Of a stretch of 64,000 bases of DNA, positions 10,376 through 19,309 are shown piece by piece. The stretch's first letter is position 1, and each line of letters starts with the position of its first letter. The notes beneath the pieces are model-generated. The model had not been told where the DNA came from and ran no database searches. It saw nothing but the letters and a program-made list of their open reading frames with translations. Source of the DNA: Brevibacterium sp. CBA3109 (GTDB lineage: Bacteria; Actinomycetota; Actinomycetes; Actinomycetales; Brevibacteriaceae); contig NZ_CP158281.1 of assembly GCF_040256645.1 (NCBI RefSeq), positions 1,054,001 to 1,118,000 of the forward strand, written 5' to 3'. A program made the position numbers and the translations under genes.

Positions 10376-10944
10376 TGACGGAAACAACAACGAGCCGTCC
10401 AGCGCCACGCCTCAAGCAGGTTTACCGCGATGACATCGTGGCCAAGCTGCAGGACGAGTTCAACTACGCCAACCCCATGCAGGTTCCCGGTCTGACCAAG
10501 GTCGTCGTGAACATGGGTGTGGGTGACGCAGCACGCGATTCGAAGCTGATCGAAGGCGCAATCAACGATTTGACTCTGATCACCGGTCAGAAGCCGATCG
10601 TGACTCGGGCGAGGAAGTCTATCGCCCAGTTCAAGTTGCGCGAAGGTCAGCCCATTGGAGCCCACGTCACCATGCGTGGAACCCGTATGTGGGAATTCGT
10701 CGACCGTGTCATCTCTCTGGCTCTTCCGCGAATCCGCGACTTCCGCGGCCTCTCGGATCGTCAGTTCGACGGGAACGGTAACTACACCTTCGGTCTCACG
10801 GAGCAGTCGATGTTCCACGAGATCGATCAGGACCGGATCGACCGCGTCCGAGGTATGGATATCACAGTTGTGACTACAGCGAACACCGACGACGAGGGAC
10901 GTGCACTTCTGCGCCACCTCGGGTTCCCGTTCAAGACCAAATAA
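10375..10944 (+). CDS. rplE: 50S ribosomal protein L5
   Basis: 189 residues. L5 binds 5S rRNA and forms the B1b bridge to S13. Motifs include [20 protein letters not shown], the loop [21 protein letters not shown] and the C-terminal [26 protein letters not shown]. One-base overlap with rplX. In many actinobacteria rpsN follows here; it is absent. Confidence 0.98.
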   Translation: MTETTTSRPAPRLKQVYRDDIVAKLQDEFNYANPMQVPGLTKVVVNMGVGDAARDSKLIEGAINDLTLITGQKPIVTRARKSIAQFKLREGQPIGAHVTMRGTRMWEFVDRVISLALPRIRDFRGLSDRQFDGNGNYTFGLTEQSMFHEIDQDRIDRVRGMDITVVTTANTDDEGRALLRHLGFPFKTK

Positions 10945-11013
10945 TCGCTACGTTGCAGGTCCAAGCACACAGTGTGTGGGCGGAAACCGTAACGAGGAAG
11001 GGCTAGAGCCCAA

Positions 11014-11412
11014 ATGACAATGACTGATCCAGTCGCAGACATGTTGACACGTCTGCGGAACGCCAACTCGGCTTATCACGAGGACGTCAGCATGCCGTTC
11101 TCGAAGCTGAAATCCAACATCGCTGAGATCCTCAAGAGCGAGGGCTACATCACCGGTTGGAGCGTCGAAGACGCTCAGGTCGGTAAGACCCTGCTTATGG
11201 ACCTCAAGTTCGGTCCCAACCGGGAGCGCTCGATCGCCGGCCTGCGCCGTGTGTCGAAGCCCGGGCTGCGCGTTTACGCGAAGTCGACCAACTTGCCTAA
11301 GGTCCTCGGTGGACTCGGCATCGCCATTCTGTCGACCTCGTCAGGCCTCCTGACCGATCGTCAGGCCGCCAAGAAGGGTGTGGGTGGGGAAGTCCTCGCC
11401 TACGTCTGGTAA
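11014..11412 (+). CDS. rpsH: 30S ribosomal protein S8
   Basis: 132 residues starting [25 protein letters not shown], ending [12 protein letters not shown]8 is a primary 16S central-domain binder and in E. coli the spc operon repressor. It follows rplE after only 69 bases, so there is no room for rpsN between them. Confidence 0.98.
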   Translation: MTMTDPVADMLTRLRNANSAYHEDVSMPFSKLKSNIAEILKSEGYITGWSVEDAQVGKTLLMDLKFGPNRERSIAGLRRVSKPGLRVYAKSTNLPKVLGGLGIAILSTSSGLLTDRQAAKKGVGGEVLAYVW

Positions 11413-11428
11413 GGAAGGAGAGAAGAAT

Positions 11429-11965
11429 ATGTCACGTATTGGCAAGAACCCGATCTCCGTCCCGAATGGCGTAGAGGTCAAAATCGATGGCCAGGATGTC
11501 GCCGTCAAGGGACCGAAGGGCGATCTGTCCGTCTCCATCGCCGAGCCGATCACCGTATCGCTCGACGAAGGCGTCGTGACAGTGGCCCGTCCGAATGAGG
11601 AGCGCGAATCGCGTTCGTTGCACGGACTGTCCCGCACGATGATCAACAACATGATCGTCGGTGTGACCGAGGGCTACTCAAAGGCTCTCGAAATCGTCGG
11701 CACCGGTTACCGCGTGCAGGCCAAGGGATCGAACCTCGAGTTCGCTCTGGGCTACAGCCACTCGATCACCGTCGAACCCCCTGAGGGAATCTCCTTCACG
11801 GTCGACGGACAGACCAAACTGGCAGTTCACGGCATCGACAAGCAGCTGGTCGGAGAGACCGCTGCCAACATCCGGAAGTTGCGCAAGCCTGAACCCTACA
11901 AGGGTAAGGGTGTCCGCTATGTCGGAGAAAATGTCCGTCGCAAGGTCGGAAAGGCTGGTAAGTAG
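11429..11965 (+). CDS. rplF: 50S ribosomal protein L6
   Basis: 178 residues, typical for L6, with the two repeated alpha/beta domains and the C-terminal signature [18 protein letters not shown]. The ATG at 11429 was chosen since it follows aaggaaggagagaag and gives [12 protein letters not shown]. The upstream open frame overlaps rpsH and is not coding. L6 lies near the sarcin-ricin loop. Confidence 0.97.
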   Translation: MSRIGKNPISVPNGVEVKIDGQDVAVKGPKGDLSVSIAEPITVSLDEGVVTVARPNEERESRSLHGLSRTMINNMIVGVTEGYSKALEIVGTGYRVQAKGSNLEFALGYSHSITVEPPEGISFTVDGQTKLAVHGIDKQLVGETAANIRKLRKPEPYKGKGVRYVGENVRRKVGKAGK

Positions 11966-11967
11966 AG

Positions 11968-12348
11968 ATGGCCTTTGGCAAAAAGGAAAGCTACGGCAAG
12001 GGCAGGGCTGCGGCCCGCAAACGTCGTCACGCTCGTCTGCGCAAGCATGTCAGCGGTACGCCGGAACGTCCTCGCCTGTCAGTGACTCGCTCCACGCGCC
12101 ACGTCTTTGTCCAGGTGATCGACGACACCGTCGGTAATACCTTGGCATCGGCCTCCACCATGGAAGCCGACCTGCGCACATTCGATGGTGACAAGACCGG
12201 CAAGGCCCACAAGGTCGGTGAGCTGGTAGCCCAGCGCGCCAAAGAAGCCGGTATCGAAGCCGTCGTATTCGACCGTGGCGGCAATGCCTACCACGGCCGT
12301 GTGCAGGCAATCGCCGAAGGTGCACGTGAAGGAGGATTGGCCCTATGA
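11968..12348 (+). CDS. rplR: 50S ribosomal protein L18
   Basis: 126 residues. 5S rRNA binder with L5. The motif [37 protein letters not shown] and the C-terminal [24 protein letters not shown] are typical. It starts two bases after rplF and overlaps rpsE by four bases. Confidence 0.97.
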   Translation: MAFGKKESYGKGRAAARKRRHARLRKHVSGTPERPRLSVTRSTRHVFVQVIDDTVGNTLASASTMEADLRTFDGDKTGKAHKVGELVAQRAKEAGIEAVVFDRGGNAYHGRVQAIAEGAREGGLAL

Positions 12349-13037
12349 GCACTGAAGAGAACAAGGAACAGCAGCCAGCTGCTGAAACCCGTACCGATGG
12401 CAACAGTGATCGCTCCTCACGTGGTCGCGGTCAGGCCGGTCAGGGTGGTCAGGGCGGCCAGGGTCGTGGACGCGGCGAAGGCCGTGGACGCGGCGGTCGC
12501 GGTGACCGCGAAGAGAAGAGCCAGTTCATCGAGCACGTCGTCACGATCAACCGCGTGTCGAAGGTGGTCAAGGGTGGACGTCGTTTCTCCTTCACCGCAC
12601 TCGTCGTCGTCGGTGACGGAGACGGCATGGTCGGCATGGGATACGGCAAGGCTAAGGAAGTTCCTGCAGCCATTGCCAAGGGTGTCGAGGAGGCGAAGAA
12701 GAGCTTCTTCCGCGTCCCACGCATCCAGAAGACCATTCCGCACCCGATCCAGGGTGAAACCGCTGCCGGTGTCGTCATGCTGCGTCCTGCCGCTCCCGGT
12801 ACCGGCGTCATCGCCGGTGGCCCGGTCCGTGCGGTACTCGATGCTGCTGGCGTTCAGGACATCCTGTCCAAGTCGCTGGGGTCGGCCAACGCAATCAATA
12901 TCGTTCGGGCGGCGATCAAGGCCCTCCAAAGCCTCGAACGCCCAGAGCAGGTCGCGGCACGCCGCGGCTTGCCGGTGGACGAGGTCGCCCCTCACGCATT
13001 GCTGCGGGCGGCTGCTGAAGGCGAGGGGAAATCCTGA
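12345..13037 (+). CDS. rpsE: 30S ribosomal protein S5 with RG/GQ-rich N-terminal extension
   Basis: 230 residues against 166 in E. coli. The S5 core starts at about residue 60 ([23 protein letters not shown]) and includes the fidelity region [22 protein letters not shown]. The extra N-terminus has an acidic start, then Gly, Gln and Arg repeats ([22 protein letters not shown]). S5 sits with S3 and S4 at the mRNA entry pore. The ATGA overlap with rplR fixes the start, so the extension is real and not a mis-called start. Confidence 0.96.
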   Translation: MSTEENKEQQPAAETRTDGNSDRSSRGRGQAGQGGQGGQGRGRGEGRGRGGRGDREEKSQFIEHVVTINRVSKVVKGGRRFSFTALVVVGDGDGMVGMGYGKAKEVPAAIAKGVEEAKKSFFRVPRIQKTIPHPIQGETAAGVVMLRPAAPGTGVIAGGPVRAVLDAAGVQDILSKSLGSANAINIVRAAIKALQSLERPEQVAARRGLPVDEVAPHALLRAAAEGEGKS

Positions 13038-13219
13038 TGGCAAAACTCAAGGTAACCCAGCGCAAATCCGAAATCGGTGGCAAGCCGAACCAGCGTGACT
13101 CGCTGCGTTCGCTTGGACTGAAGCGGATCGACGATGTGGTGGTGTGCGAAGATCGTCCGGAAATTCGCGGAATGATCAATGTCGTGCGTCACCTCGTGAC
13201 TGTGGAAGAGGTGGATTGA
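13037..13219 (+). CDS. rpmD: 50S ribosomal protein L30
   Basis: 60 residues, standard length, starting [31 protein letters not shown]. One-base overlap with rpsE; rplO begins one base after its stop. L30 is a peripheral 50S protein contacting 5S and domain II of 23S rRNA. Confidence 0.97.
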   Translation: MAKLKVTQRKSEIGGKPNQRDSLRSLGLKRIDDVVVCEDRPEIRGMINVVRHLVTVEEVD

Positions 13220-13220
13220 T

Positions 13221-13673
13221 ATGTCGAACGATGACTCACTCAAGCTCCACGATCTCCGTCCTGCTCCAGGAGCAAAAACCGCCAAGACCCGTGTCGGTCG
13301 TGGTGAAGCTTCGAAGGGCAAGACAGCCGGACGCGGAACCAAGGGCACACGTGCCCGCTACCAGGTTCCTCACGGCTTCGAGGGTGGACAGACTCCGATG
13401 CACATGCGTCTGCCTAAACTGCGCGGGTTCAAGAACCCCGCAAAGGTGACGTTCCAGGTTGTCAACCTTGACAAGCTGTCGGCCTTGTACCCAGAAGGCG
13501 GCGACGTCACTGTCGCCGATCTGGTGGCCAAGGGCGCCGTGCGTCCAAAGCAGCCCGTGAAGGTTCTGGGCACCGGTGAGATCACCGTTGCTCTGAACAT
13601 CACTGCAGACAAGGTCTCGGGTTCAGCACTCGAGAAGATCATGGCTGCAGGCGGAAGCGTCAGCGAAGCCTGA
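13221..13673 (+). CDS. rplO: 50S ribosomal protein L15
   Basis: 150 residues. The N-terminal extension with basic and Gly-rich stretches ([25 protein letters not shown]) penetrates 23S rRNA, and the C-terminal domain ends [25 protein letters not shown]. It closes the spc ribosomal block; a strong hairpin follows and secY is separated by 278 bases. Confidence 0.97.
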   Translation: MSNDDSLKLHDLRPAPGAKTAKTRVGRGEASKGKTAGRGTKGTRARYQVPHGFEGGQTPMHMRLPKLRGFKNPAKVTFQVVNLDKLSALYPEGGDVTVADLVAKGAVRPKQPVKVLGTGEITVALNITADKVSGSALEKIMAAGGSVSEA

Positions 13674-13707
13674 GCAGCACCCGCACAGCGGGTCTGAGGT
13701 TTCTCGG

Positions 13708-13738
13708 GAAGGGGCGGTCACTATGTGACCGCCCCTTC
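13708..13738 (+). terminator. Terminator after rplO
   Basis: 14-bp perfect stem gaaggggcggtcac/gtgaccgccccttc with a three-base loop (tat), 34 bases after rplO. It implies that secY-adk-map is transcribed at least partly from its own promoter in 13739-13951. A weak candidate there is TTCAGC, 18 bases, TAGTCT around 13849-13878. Confidence 0.78.
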
Positions 13739-13951
13739 GTCGTCTCCGGTCTCTCAAGCCTATGACCTGCGCCAAGACTCTGCGGAGTCCGTAGCGACAC
13801 AGTCTCAGCGAGGATGGGCCTGACGTGGATCCAAGCGGTCTCTCGGTTTCAGCCTGAGGGTCATACCCTGGTAGTCTTTTGCAGGTATTTGTCTCATTCG
13901 CCAGGTCGTGTCTGCGACCCTGACTTTTTCATCCCCCAATGAGGAGGACGC

Positions 13952-15253
13952 TTGATCGGCGCAATTCGGAGGGCCTTCAGAACGCCCGACCTGAGGAACA
14001 AACTCCTCTTCACCCTGGGCATTCTTGTCATCTTCCGCCTCGGTTCGTTCATTCCCTCGCCGGGAATCGATTACACCCAGGTTCAACAATGCGTGGCGTC
14101 CCCGCAGCTGAATGAGGGCGGGTTCGCAATGATCAACCTGTTCAGCGGTGGCGCACTGCTCCAGCTGTCTATCTTCGCTCTGGGCATCATGCCCTACATC
14201 ACCGCCAGCATCATCGTCCAACTCCTGCGCGTGGTCATTCCGCGCTTCGAGTCGCTGCACAAAGAGGGCGCCTCAGGACAGGCGAAACTGACTCAGTACA
14301 CCCGCTACCTGACTATCGGGCTGGCCGTGCTCAATGCAACGACCCTCGTGGCCACCGTACGTTCGGGTGCCCTCTTCGGCGGCATCGAAGGCTGCAACGA
14401 CCTGATCACCAATGACTCCTGGTGGGGCATCTCCGTGCTCGTCGTCACTTTGGTGGCCGGCACCGGCCTGATCATGTGGCTCGGCGAGCAGATCACCGAA
14501 CACGGAGTCGGCAACGGAATGTCGCTGCTCATCTTCACCTCGGTCGCTTCGGCCTTCCCCTCGTCGCTGGGCGCGATCCTCCGCGAACAGGGTGTCGACA
14601 TCTTCCTCATCGTCATCGCGGTCGGTCTGGTGCTCGTGGCACTCGTCGTCTTCGTGGAGCAGTCACAGCGCCGCATTCCGGTGCAGTACGCCAAGCGCAT
14701 GGTTGGTCGACGGATGTTCGGTGGCACATCGACCTACATTCCGATCAAGGTCAACATGGCCGGTGTGATCCCCGTAATCTTCGCTTCCTCGGTTCTCTAC
14801 CTCCCCAGCCTGATCTCGCAGTTCTTCGACCCAGAGAGCAAGTGGGTGGAGTGGATCAACACCTACTTCACACGTGGTGACCACCCGGTCTACATCGCTA
14901 CCTATGCACTGCTGACGATCTTCTTCGCCTACTTCTACGTCGCGATCACCTTCAACCCGGAGGAAGTCGCTGACAACATGAAGAAGTATGGCGGCTTCGT
15001 CCCCGGTATCCGTGCCGGACGGCCCACAGCCGATTACCTGAGCTTCGTGCTCAGCCGCATCAACTTCCCGGGCTCGCTCTACCTGGCCTTCATCGCACTG
15101 ATTCCGCTGATTGCGTTGGTTCTCATCAACGCGAACCAGAACTTCCCGTTCGGCGGCACCTCGCTGTTGATCGTGGTGGGAGTCGGTCTCGAGACGGTCA
15201 AGCAGATCGATGCACAGATGCAGCAGCGCCATTACGAAGGTCTGCTGCGCTGA
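13952..15253 (+). CDS. secY: Protein translocase subunit SecY
   Basis: 433 residues, a ten-helix membrane channel that with SecE and SecG exports and inserts proteins. The N-terminus IGAIRRAFRTPDLRNKLLFTLGILVIFRLGSFIPSPG is typical. The plug/TM2 region ALGIMPYITASIIVQLL and the cytosolic loop VEQSQRRIPVQYAKRMVGRRMFGG are present. The start is a TTG at 13952 behind the strong site gaggagg (13941-13947). adk follows 40 bases later. Confidence 0.97.
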   Translation: MIGAIRRAFRTPDLRNKLLFTLGILVIFRLGSFIPSPGIDYTQVQQCVASPQLNEGGFAMINLFSGGALLQLSIFALGIMPYITASIIVQLLRVVIPRFESLHKEGASGQAKLTQYTRYLTIGLAVLNATTLVATVRSGALFGGIEGCNDLITNDSWWGISVLVVTLVAGTGLIMWLGEQITEHGVGNGMSLLIFTSVASAFPSSLGAILREQGVDIFLIVIAVGLVLVALVVFVEQSQRRIPVQYAKRMVGRRMFGGTSTYIPIKVNMAGVIPVIFASSVLYLPSLISQFFDPESKWVEWINTYFTRGDHPVYIATYALLTIFFAYFYVAITFNPEEVADNMKKYGGFVPGIRAGRPTADYLSFVLSRINFPGSLYLAFIALIPLIALVLINANQNFPFGGTSLLIVVGVGLETVKQIDAQMQQRHYEGLLR

Positions 15254-15293
15254 CCGACCCCGACCGCGGAAATCCATTGGAAGGACATACCTT

Positions 15294-15860
15294 ATGAGCT
15301 CACGCATCATCCTGATCGGCCCACCCGGTGCCGGCAAAGGCACCCAGGCCGCACGGCTGTCCGAAGCGCTGAACATTCCGGCGATCTCGACCGGCGACAT
15401 CTTCCGTGCGAACGTCAAGGGCGAGACCGAACTCGGCAAACTTGCCAAACGGTATATGGACGCTGGAGAGTACGTCCCCGATGAGGTGACCAATTCGATG
15501 GTCGCCGATCGTCTGGGCCAGGAGGACGCCGCTGAGGGGTTCCTCCTCGACGGTTACCCGCGCACCAGTGCGCAGGTGGATGAACTCGACCGGATCCTCG
15601 ACGCCCAGGGCCACGAGATCGAGCAGGTCGTCGAGCTCACTGCTGACATCGACGAGGTCGTCGCCCGTCTGCTGGCGCGTGCACAGACTGAAGGTCGCAG
15701 TGATGACAGTGAAGACGTTATCCGTCACCGTCTCGACGTCTATGCCGAGCAGACACAGCCGCTGACCGACATCTACCGCGAACGCGGCCTGCTGCGTCAG
15801 GTCGACGGACTCGGTGAAGTTGCTGAGATCACTGACCGAATCCTCGACTCCATTCGATGA
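15294..15860 (+). CDS. adk: Adenylate kinase
   Basis: 188 residues: ATP + AMP = 2 ADP, in the cytosol. The P-loop GPPGAGKGT is at residues 9-17, the AMP-binding segment ISTGDIFR follows, and DGYPRT is near 85. The lid domain is short (RLLARAQTEGRSDD) and has no zinc cysteines, as in other actinobacterial short-type kinases. The ATG at 15294 follows ttggaagga. It overlaps map by four bases. Confidence 0.97.
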   Translation: MSSRIILIGPPGAGKGTQAARLSEALNIPAISTGDIFRANVKGETELGKLAKRYMDAGEYVPDEVTNSMVADRLGQEDAAEGFLLDGYPRTSAQVDELDRILDAQGHEIEQVVELTADIDEVVARLLARAQTEGRSDDSEDVIRHRLDVYAEQTQPLTDIYRERGLLRQVDGLGEVAEITDRILDSIR

Positions 15861-16693
15861 TCTTTGGTCCCCGGATCGAGCTGAAGTCCCCTGAACAGCT
15901 GGTCACGATGGCCCGGGCCGGACTGCTCACCCATGCAGTTCTGAAGGCCGCCCGCAAGGCAGCAGTCCCGGGTGCCACCACCGCCGAGGTGAATGCGGCT
16001 GCCGAGGCCGTCATCACCGAGGCAGGAGCCCAGTCCAACTTCAAGGGCTATCAGGGATTCCCCGCCGTTGTGTGCATCTCTGTGAACGAGGAGATCGTGC
16101 ACGGCATACCTGGCGAGCGGATCCTCGAGTCAGGGGATCTCGTCTCCATCGACGGTGGAGCCATCATCGATGGCTTCCACGGTGATTCCGCGTTCACAAT
16201 GATCGTCGGCGGAGACGCCGCTGGGTCGAAGGCTGACATCGCTCTGTCGCAAGCCACAGAGAAGGCTCTGTGGGTGGGCATTGCAGCGTTCGCCGCAGGG
16301 AACAAGGTCAGCGACATCGGGGACGCGATCGACGATCATGTCTCACGCGAAGCCCCCGAACTGGGACTTGTGGAGGAATTCACCGGTCACGGCATCGGTA
16401 CGGCCATGCATATGCCGCCCGAGGTTCTGAACTATCGGGCCCGTTCCAACGGGCCGAAGATCAGATCGGGCATGTGCCTCGCGATCGAACCCATGCTCAC
16501 CGCCGGCAGCAGCGAGACCATCACCTTAGCCGACGACTGGACAGTCGTGACTGATGACGGATCGCGTGCCAGCCATTGGGAGCACAGTGTGGCCGTGCAT
16601 GATGGGGGTGTCTGGGTGCTCACTGCTGAAGATGGGGGAGCGGCTGGCCTGGCACCCTTCGGGATCACACCGGTGCCCCCGGCCGGTGCCTGA
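15857..16693 (+). CDS. map: Methionine aminopeptidase, type I
   Basis: 278 residues. Removes the initiator methionine from nascent proteins. The metal ligands are recognisable: two Asp in SIDGGAIIDGFHGDSAF, His in GHGIGTAMHMPPEV, Glu in AIEPMLT and Glu in HWEHSVAV. It has no N-terminal zinc finger extension. The ATGA overlap with adk indicates coupling. In most relatives infA follows directly; here the next ribosomal-cluster gene is 4.1 kb away. Confidence 0.96.
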   Translation: MIFGPRIELKSPEQLVTMARAGLLTHAVLKAARKAAVPGATTAEVNAAAEAVITEAGAQSNFKGYQGFPAVVCISVNEEIVHGIPGERILESGDLVSIDGGAIIDGFHGDSAFTMIVGGDAAGSKADIALSQATEKALWVGIAAFAAGNKVSDIGDAIDDHVSREAPELGLVEEFTGHGIGTAMHMPPEVLNYRARSNGPKIRSGMCLAIEPMLTAGSSETITLADDWTVVTDDGSRASHWEHSVAVHDGGVWVLTAEDGGAAGLAPFGITPVPPAGA

Positions 16694-16758
16694 GGCAACT
16701 CGACGATTCAGGTTCGTGGCGTTGGCTGTTGTCGTTTGAGGTTATTCGTTGTGACGAT

Positions 16759-16953
16759 TTACATGACGACGAACAGCGCCGAGGCTGCCATGAGACTCAG
16801 CGCGAACATCCACGCCGCAGTCTCCTGAATCTTGAAACCTGCGATCATAAATGCTGCGAATGTGATGAAGGCCGTGATCGCTCCGGTCAGCACTGCGGCG
16901 GTGCGTGCGATCTGATAGACCCGCAGATTCCTTTCGTGCCTCAAGTCGTCCAT
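16759..16953 (-). CDS. Small two-helix membrane protein, unknown function
   Basis: 64 residues from the ATG at 16953, chosen because it is preceded by cgaggagc at a good distance. A longer in-frame start at 16986 has no such site. After a charged N-terminus (MDDLRHERNLRVYQ) come two hydrophobic helices at about 15-40 and 46-64, so the protein is probably a small integral membrane protein with a cytosolic N-terminus. No family recognised. It faces map tail to tail and is divergent from the PaaX-like gene, 79 bases away, which suggests but does not prove a regulatory link. Confidence 0.6.
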   Translation of the reverse strand: MDDLRHERNLRVYQIARTAAVLTGAITAFITFAAFMIAGFKIQETAAWMFALSLMAASALFVVM

Positions 16954-17020
16954 GACGCTGCTCCTCGTACTCGTGGCCGTCGTCACCGGCCGTATCGACA
17001 GGATCCTTGTGCTCTCACGT

Positions 17021-17026
17021 TAGGAT
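17021..17026 (+). promoter_or_regulatory. -10 element of a leaderless PaaX-like mRNA
   Basis: TAGGAT ends six bases before the ATG at 17033, so transcription would start at the A of the start codon. No clear -35 box and no ribosome binding site are seen. Confidence 0.55.
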
Positions 17027-17032
17027 CTGGTC

Positions 17033-17917
17033 ATGACGAGTGTCCACGATCACACGAAACGTCGGGCAGATGTGGGCGATCTGTATCGTCTGACTCGCAT
17101 CGCCTTCGATGTCATCTCCGCCTTCGGCTGCCTGCGCGCCCAGGGTCTTCCCGGGCCTGTCATCGTCGGAGTCCTCGCCGAACACGGCTACTCCTCCTCG
17201 AGCGTGCACATTCAACTGGTGCGGATGGTCGAGCGCAATATTCTGTCCAGCGAGAGGCTCGGACGAGTCTCGATCTACCGTTTGAGTGCGCGCATACTCT
17301 CCGGCTTCATGGACATCTCGGGTGACCGGTCGGCACCGACGTTCGAGGGCCGGTTCCACTCCGCGTTGTACTCGATTCCCGAGTCCGCGCGGATGCTGCG
17401 CGACCGGTTCCAGTATGTGGCTAGGATGCTCGGGTACCGTCAACTGCGCCCTGGCCTTCTTCTGTCCTTCGTCGATCTCTCACATGATCTGTCGGCGCAG
17501 CTGCCTGCAGTCGTGGAACCGGGCTGGTGCGAATTCGCGACGATCGAACCCGAGGACATCGCGACCGCCAGACGAATGACCTCGCGTGCCTTCGACTTAG
17601 AAGCTGCGTCGCTTGAGCTGCCTCCGCTTGAGAGTGCGCTTGCCGCACTGAGCCTTGATGGCAGTCAACCAGGTGGCGGACTGCCCGAGATGTCGCTGGT
17701 GAAGTTCTTCGACATCTACTTCCAGGTCGCGCGAGAGGTCATGACGCATCCGATTCTTCCGCCCGAGCTGGTCGGATCCCACCAGCCTGCCCTGCGGTTC
17801 CGCGACCTCATGGACCGCTGCAACCTGGAGTACTACCTGAGATTCGACCAGCAGATCCTGGAATGCGTCGGCTCTGATTCGGCCTTTGATCTCATCGAGT
17901 GGCTGCCTGTCAGCTGA
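17033..17917 (+). CDS. PaaX-family-like transcriptional regulator
   Basis: 294 residues. The N-terminal part resembles a winged helix (AFDVISAFGCLRAQGLPGPVIVGVLAEHGYSSSSVHIQLVRMVERNILSSERLGRVSIYRLS, residues 20-85). The C-terminal part has the PaaX-like order of a central domain followed by a helical end (YFQVAREVMTHPILPPELVGSHQPALRFRDLMDRC). PaaX proteins repress phenylacetate genes in response to phenylacetyl-CoA, but no paa gene is in the window, so the effector and targets are unknown. Probably leaderless. It converges on the PLP enzyme gene. Confidence 0.75.
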   Translation: MTSVHDHTKRRADVGDLYRLTRIAFDVISAFGCLRAQGLPGPVIVGVLAEHGYSSSSVHIQLVRMVERNILSSERLGRVSIYRLSARILSGFMDISGDRSAPTFEGRFHSALYSIPESARMLRDRFQYVARMLGYRQLRPGLLLSFVDLSHDLSAQLPAVVEPGWCEFATIEPEDIATARRMTSRAFDLEAASLELPPLESALAALSLDGSQPGGGLPEMSLVKFFDIYFQVAREVMTHPILPPELVGSHQPALRFRDLMDRCNLEYYLRFDQQILECVGSDSAFDLIEWLPVS

Positions 17918-17951
17918 GACGACCGTGCCCGATCAGAGCGGCGCTGTCGGC

Positions 17952-19097
17952 TCAGAGCACGGAAGCGATGCGCTCGATCGCTTCAGTGAGCAGGGGGCGC
18001 GGGAGTGCGAAGTTGAGACGAATGTGACCAGCACCGACCTCACCACACAGACGACCCTCGGTGATCGCGACGCGGGCCTGGGCATTGAAATGCTCGGAGA
18101 GTCCAGCCTCGAGCCCATATCGTCGTAGGTCCAACCAGGCCAGGTATGTTCCCTCGGGCTGGAGGAACGTGGCGTGGGGCAGATGGGTGGCCACGAGATC
18201 GCTCAGGAGCTCGCGATTGCCCTTGAGGTAAGCGGTGATCTCGGCCAGCCATTCGCCCGACTGGGTGTACGCCGCTGTGGTGGCGAGTATGCCCGGGTTC
18301 GAAGCGGCGCCCGAGATGAAGGTGCCTTTCTTCGCCCAGGTCGCGCGGTCATCGGCACTGCTGAAAATGAGCTGCGCGCATTTGAGACCGGGGATGTTGA
18401 ACGCCTTTGATGCGGCTGTCGCTGTCGCCGTATGGGACGCAGTCGTGTCGTTGAGGCTCGCATAGGGAATGTGGCGTGCCGGTTCGTAGACGAGGGGTGC
18501 GTGAATCTCATCGGAGAACACACGTGCATCATTGCGCTGGACAACCTCGGCGAGCTCCAGCAGTTCACTCTCCGTGTACACCTTCCCGATCGGATTATGG
18601 GGATTGCACAAGACCAGGGTGGAACCTGGCACCAGCGCGGCATCGACCGCTTCGAGGTCGACGGCCCAGCCTGTTTCCGAGCGGAGCATCGGCACCTCGA
18701 TGAGTTCTCGCCCCGTGACCTTGGCGACATCGAAGAACGGCATGTAGGCGGGGGTCGGAAGGACGATCGGGGTGCCAGCCGGAGTCAGGTGGGTCAGGAT
18801 GCCCAGGAAGCTTGCGATGACATCGCTGGCGAGTTCGACGTGGTCTTCCGGGAACTGCCAACCGTAGCGCTCAGCGCAGAACCTCGAGGTGGCCGATTTG
18901 AGGTCGGTGATGATCGACTGCGGTGCATAGCCGAAGAGATCACGCTCGTCGACGTCACGCAGCGCCTGGCGCACGCCAGGAGCGACACCGAAGTCCATCT
19001 CTGCGATGAACGCACCGAGGCTGCCCGGAAAGCTTGACCACTTACGGCCGCCTTTGGCGATGAGTGAGTCTTCTGTGATCGAATCCAGGTCCTGCAC
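17952..19097 (-). CDS. MalY/PatB-type PLP-dependent C-S lyase / aminotransferase
   Basis: 381 residues, fold type I aminotransferase class I/II. Features: AEMDFGVAPGVRQAL and FGYAPQ near the N-terminus (typical of PatB/MalY), NPHNPIGKVYTESEL, the PLP aspartate in VFSDEIHAPLVY, and the PLP lysine in ASKAFNIPGLK. Family members cleave cystathionine or other cysteine conjugates (beta-lyase), and some act as aminotransferases; the exact substrate cannot be read from sequence. GTG start at 19097 with binding site aaggag upstream. Divergent from the MFS gene. Confidence 0.82.
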   Translation of the reverse strand: MQDLDSITEDSLIAKGGRKWSSFPGSLGAFIAEMDFGVAPGVRQALRDVDERDLFGYAPQSIITDLKSATSRFCAERYGWQFPEDHVELASDVIASFLGILTHLTPAGTPIVLPTPAYMPFFDVAKVTGRELIEVPMLRSETGWAVDLEAVDAALVPGSTLVLCNPHNPIGKVYTESELLELAEVVQRNDARVFSDEIHAPLVYEPARHIPYASLNDTTASHTATATAASKAFNIPGLKCAQLIFSSADDRATWAKKGTFISGAASNPGILATTAAYTQSGEWLAEITAYLKGNRELLSDLVATHLPHATFLQPEGTYLAWLDLRRYGLEAGLSEHFNAQARVAITEGRLCGEVGAGHIRLNFALPRPLLTEAIERIASVL

Positions 19098-19309
19098 GTG
19101 ATGCTCCTTCGTTGGCCGTTGCGAGAATGTCCTGTTTCACGCTAGCAGGGGAACTGTCGTGTGCACCCTCCGTTGTGACACGCTCGGTCACGGCCCTGCG
19201 AACGCATTGATACTCTCAGGCGCGCCGTTGGCAAAATCACCCACTAAGGTGGAACCGTCAGCAGGAGCCGCCAGCCATTCGTTCCGACCGTTGAGAGGTG
19301 GAAGTCGTG

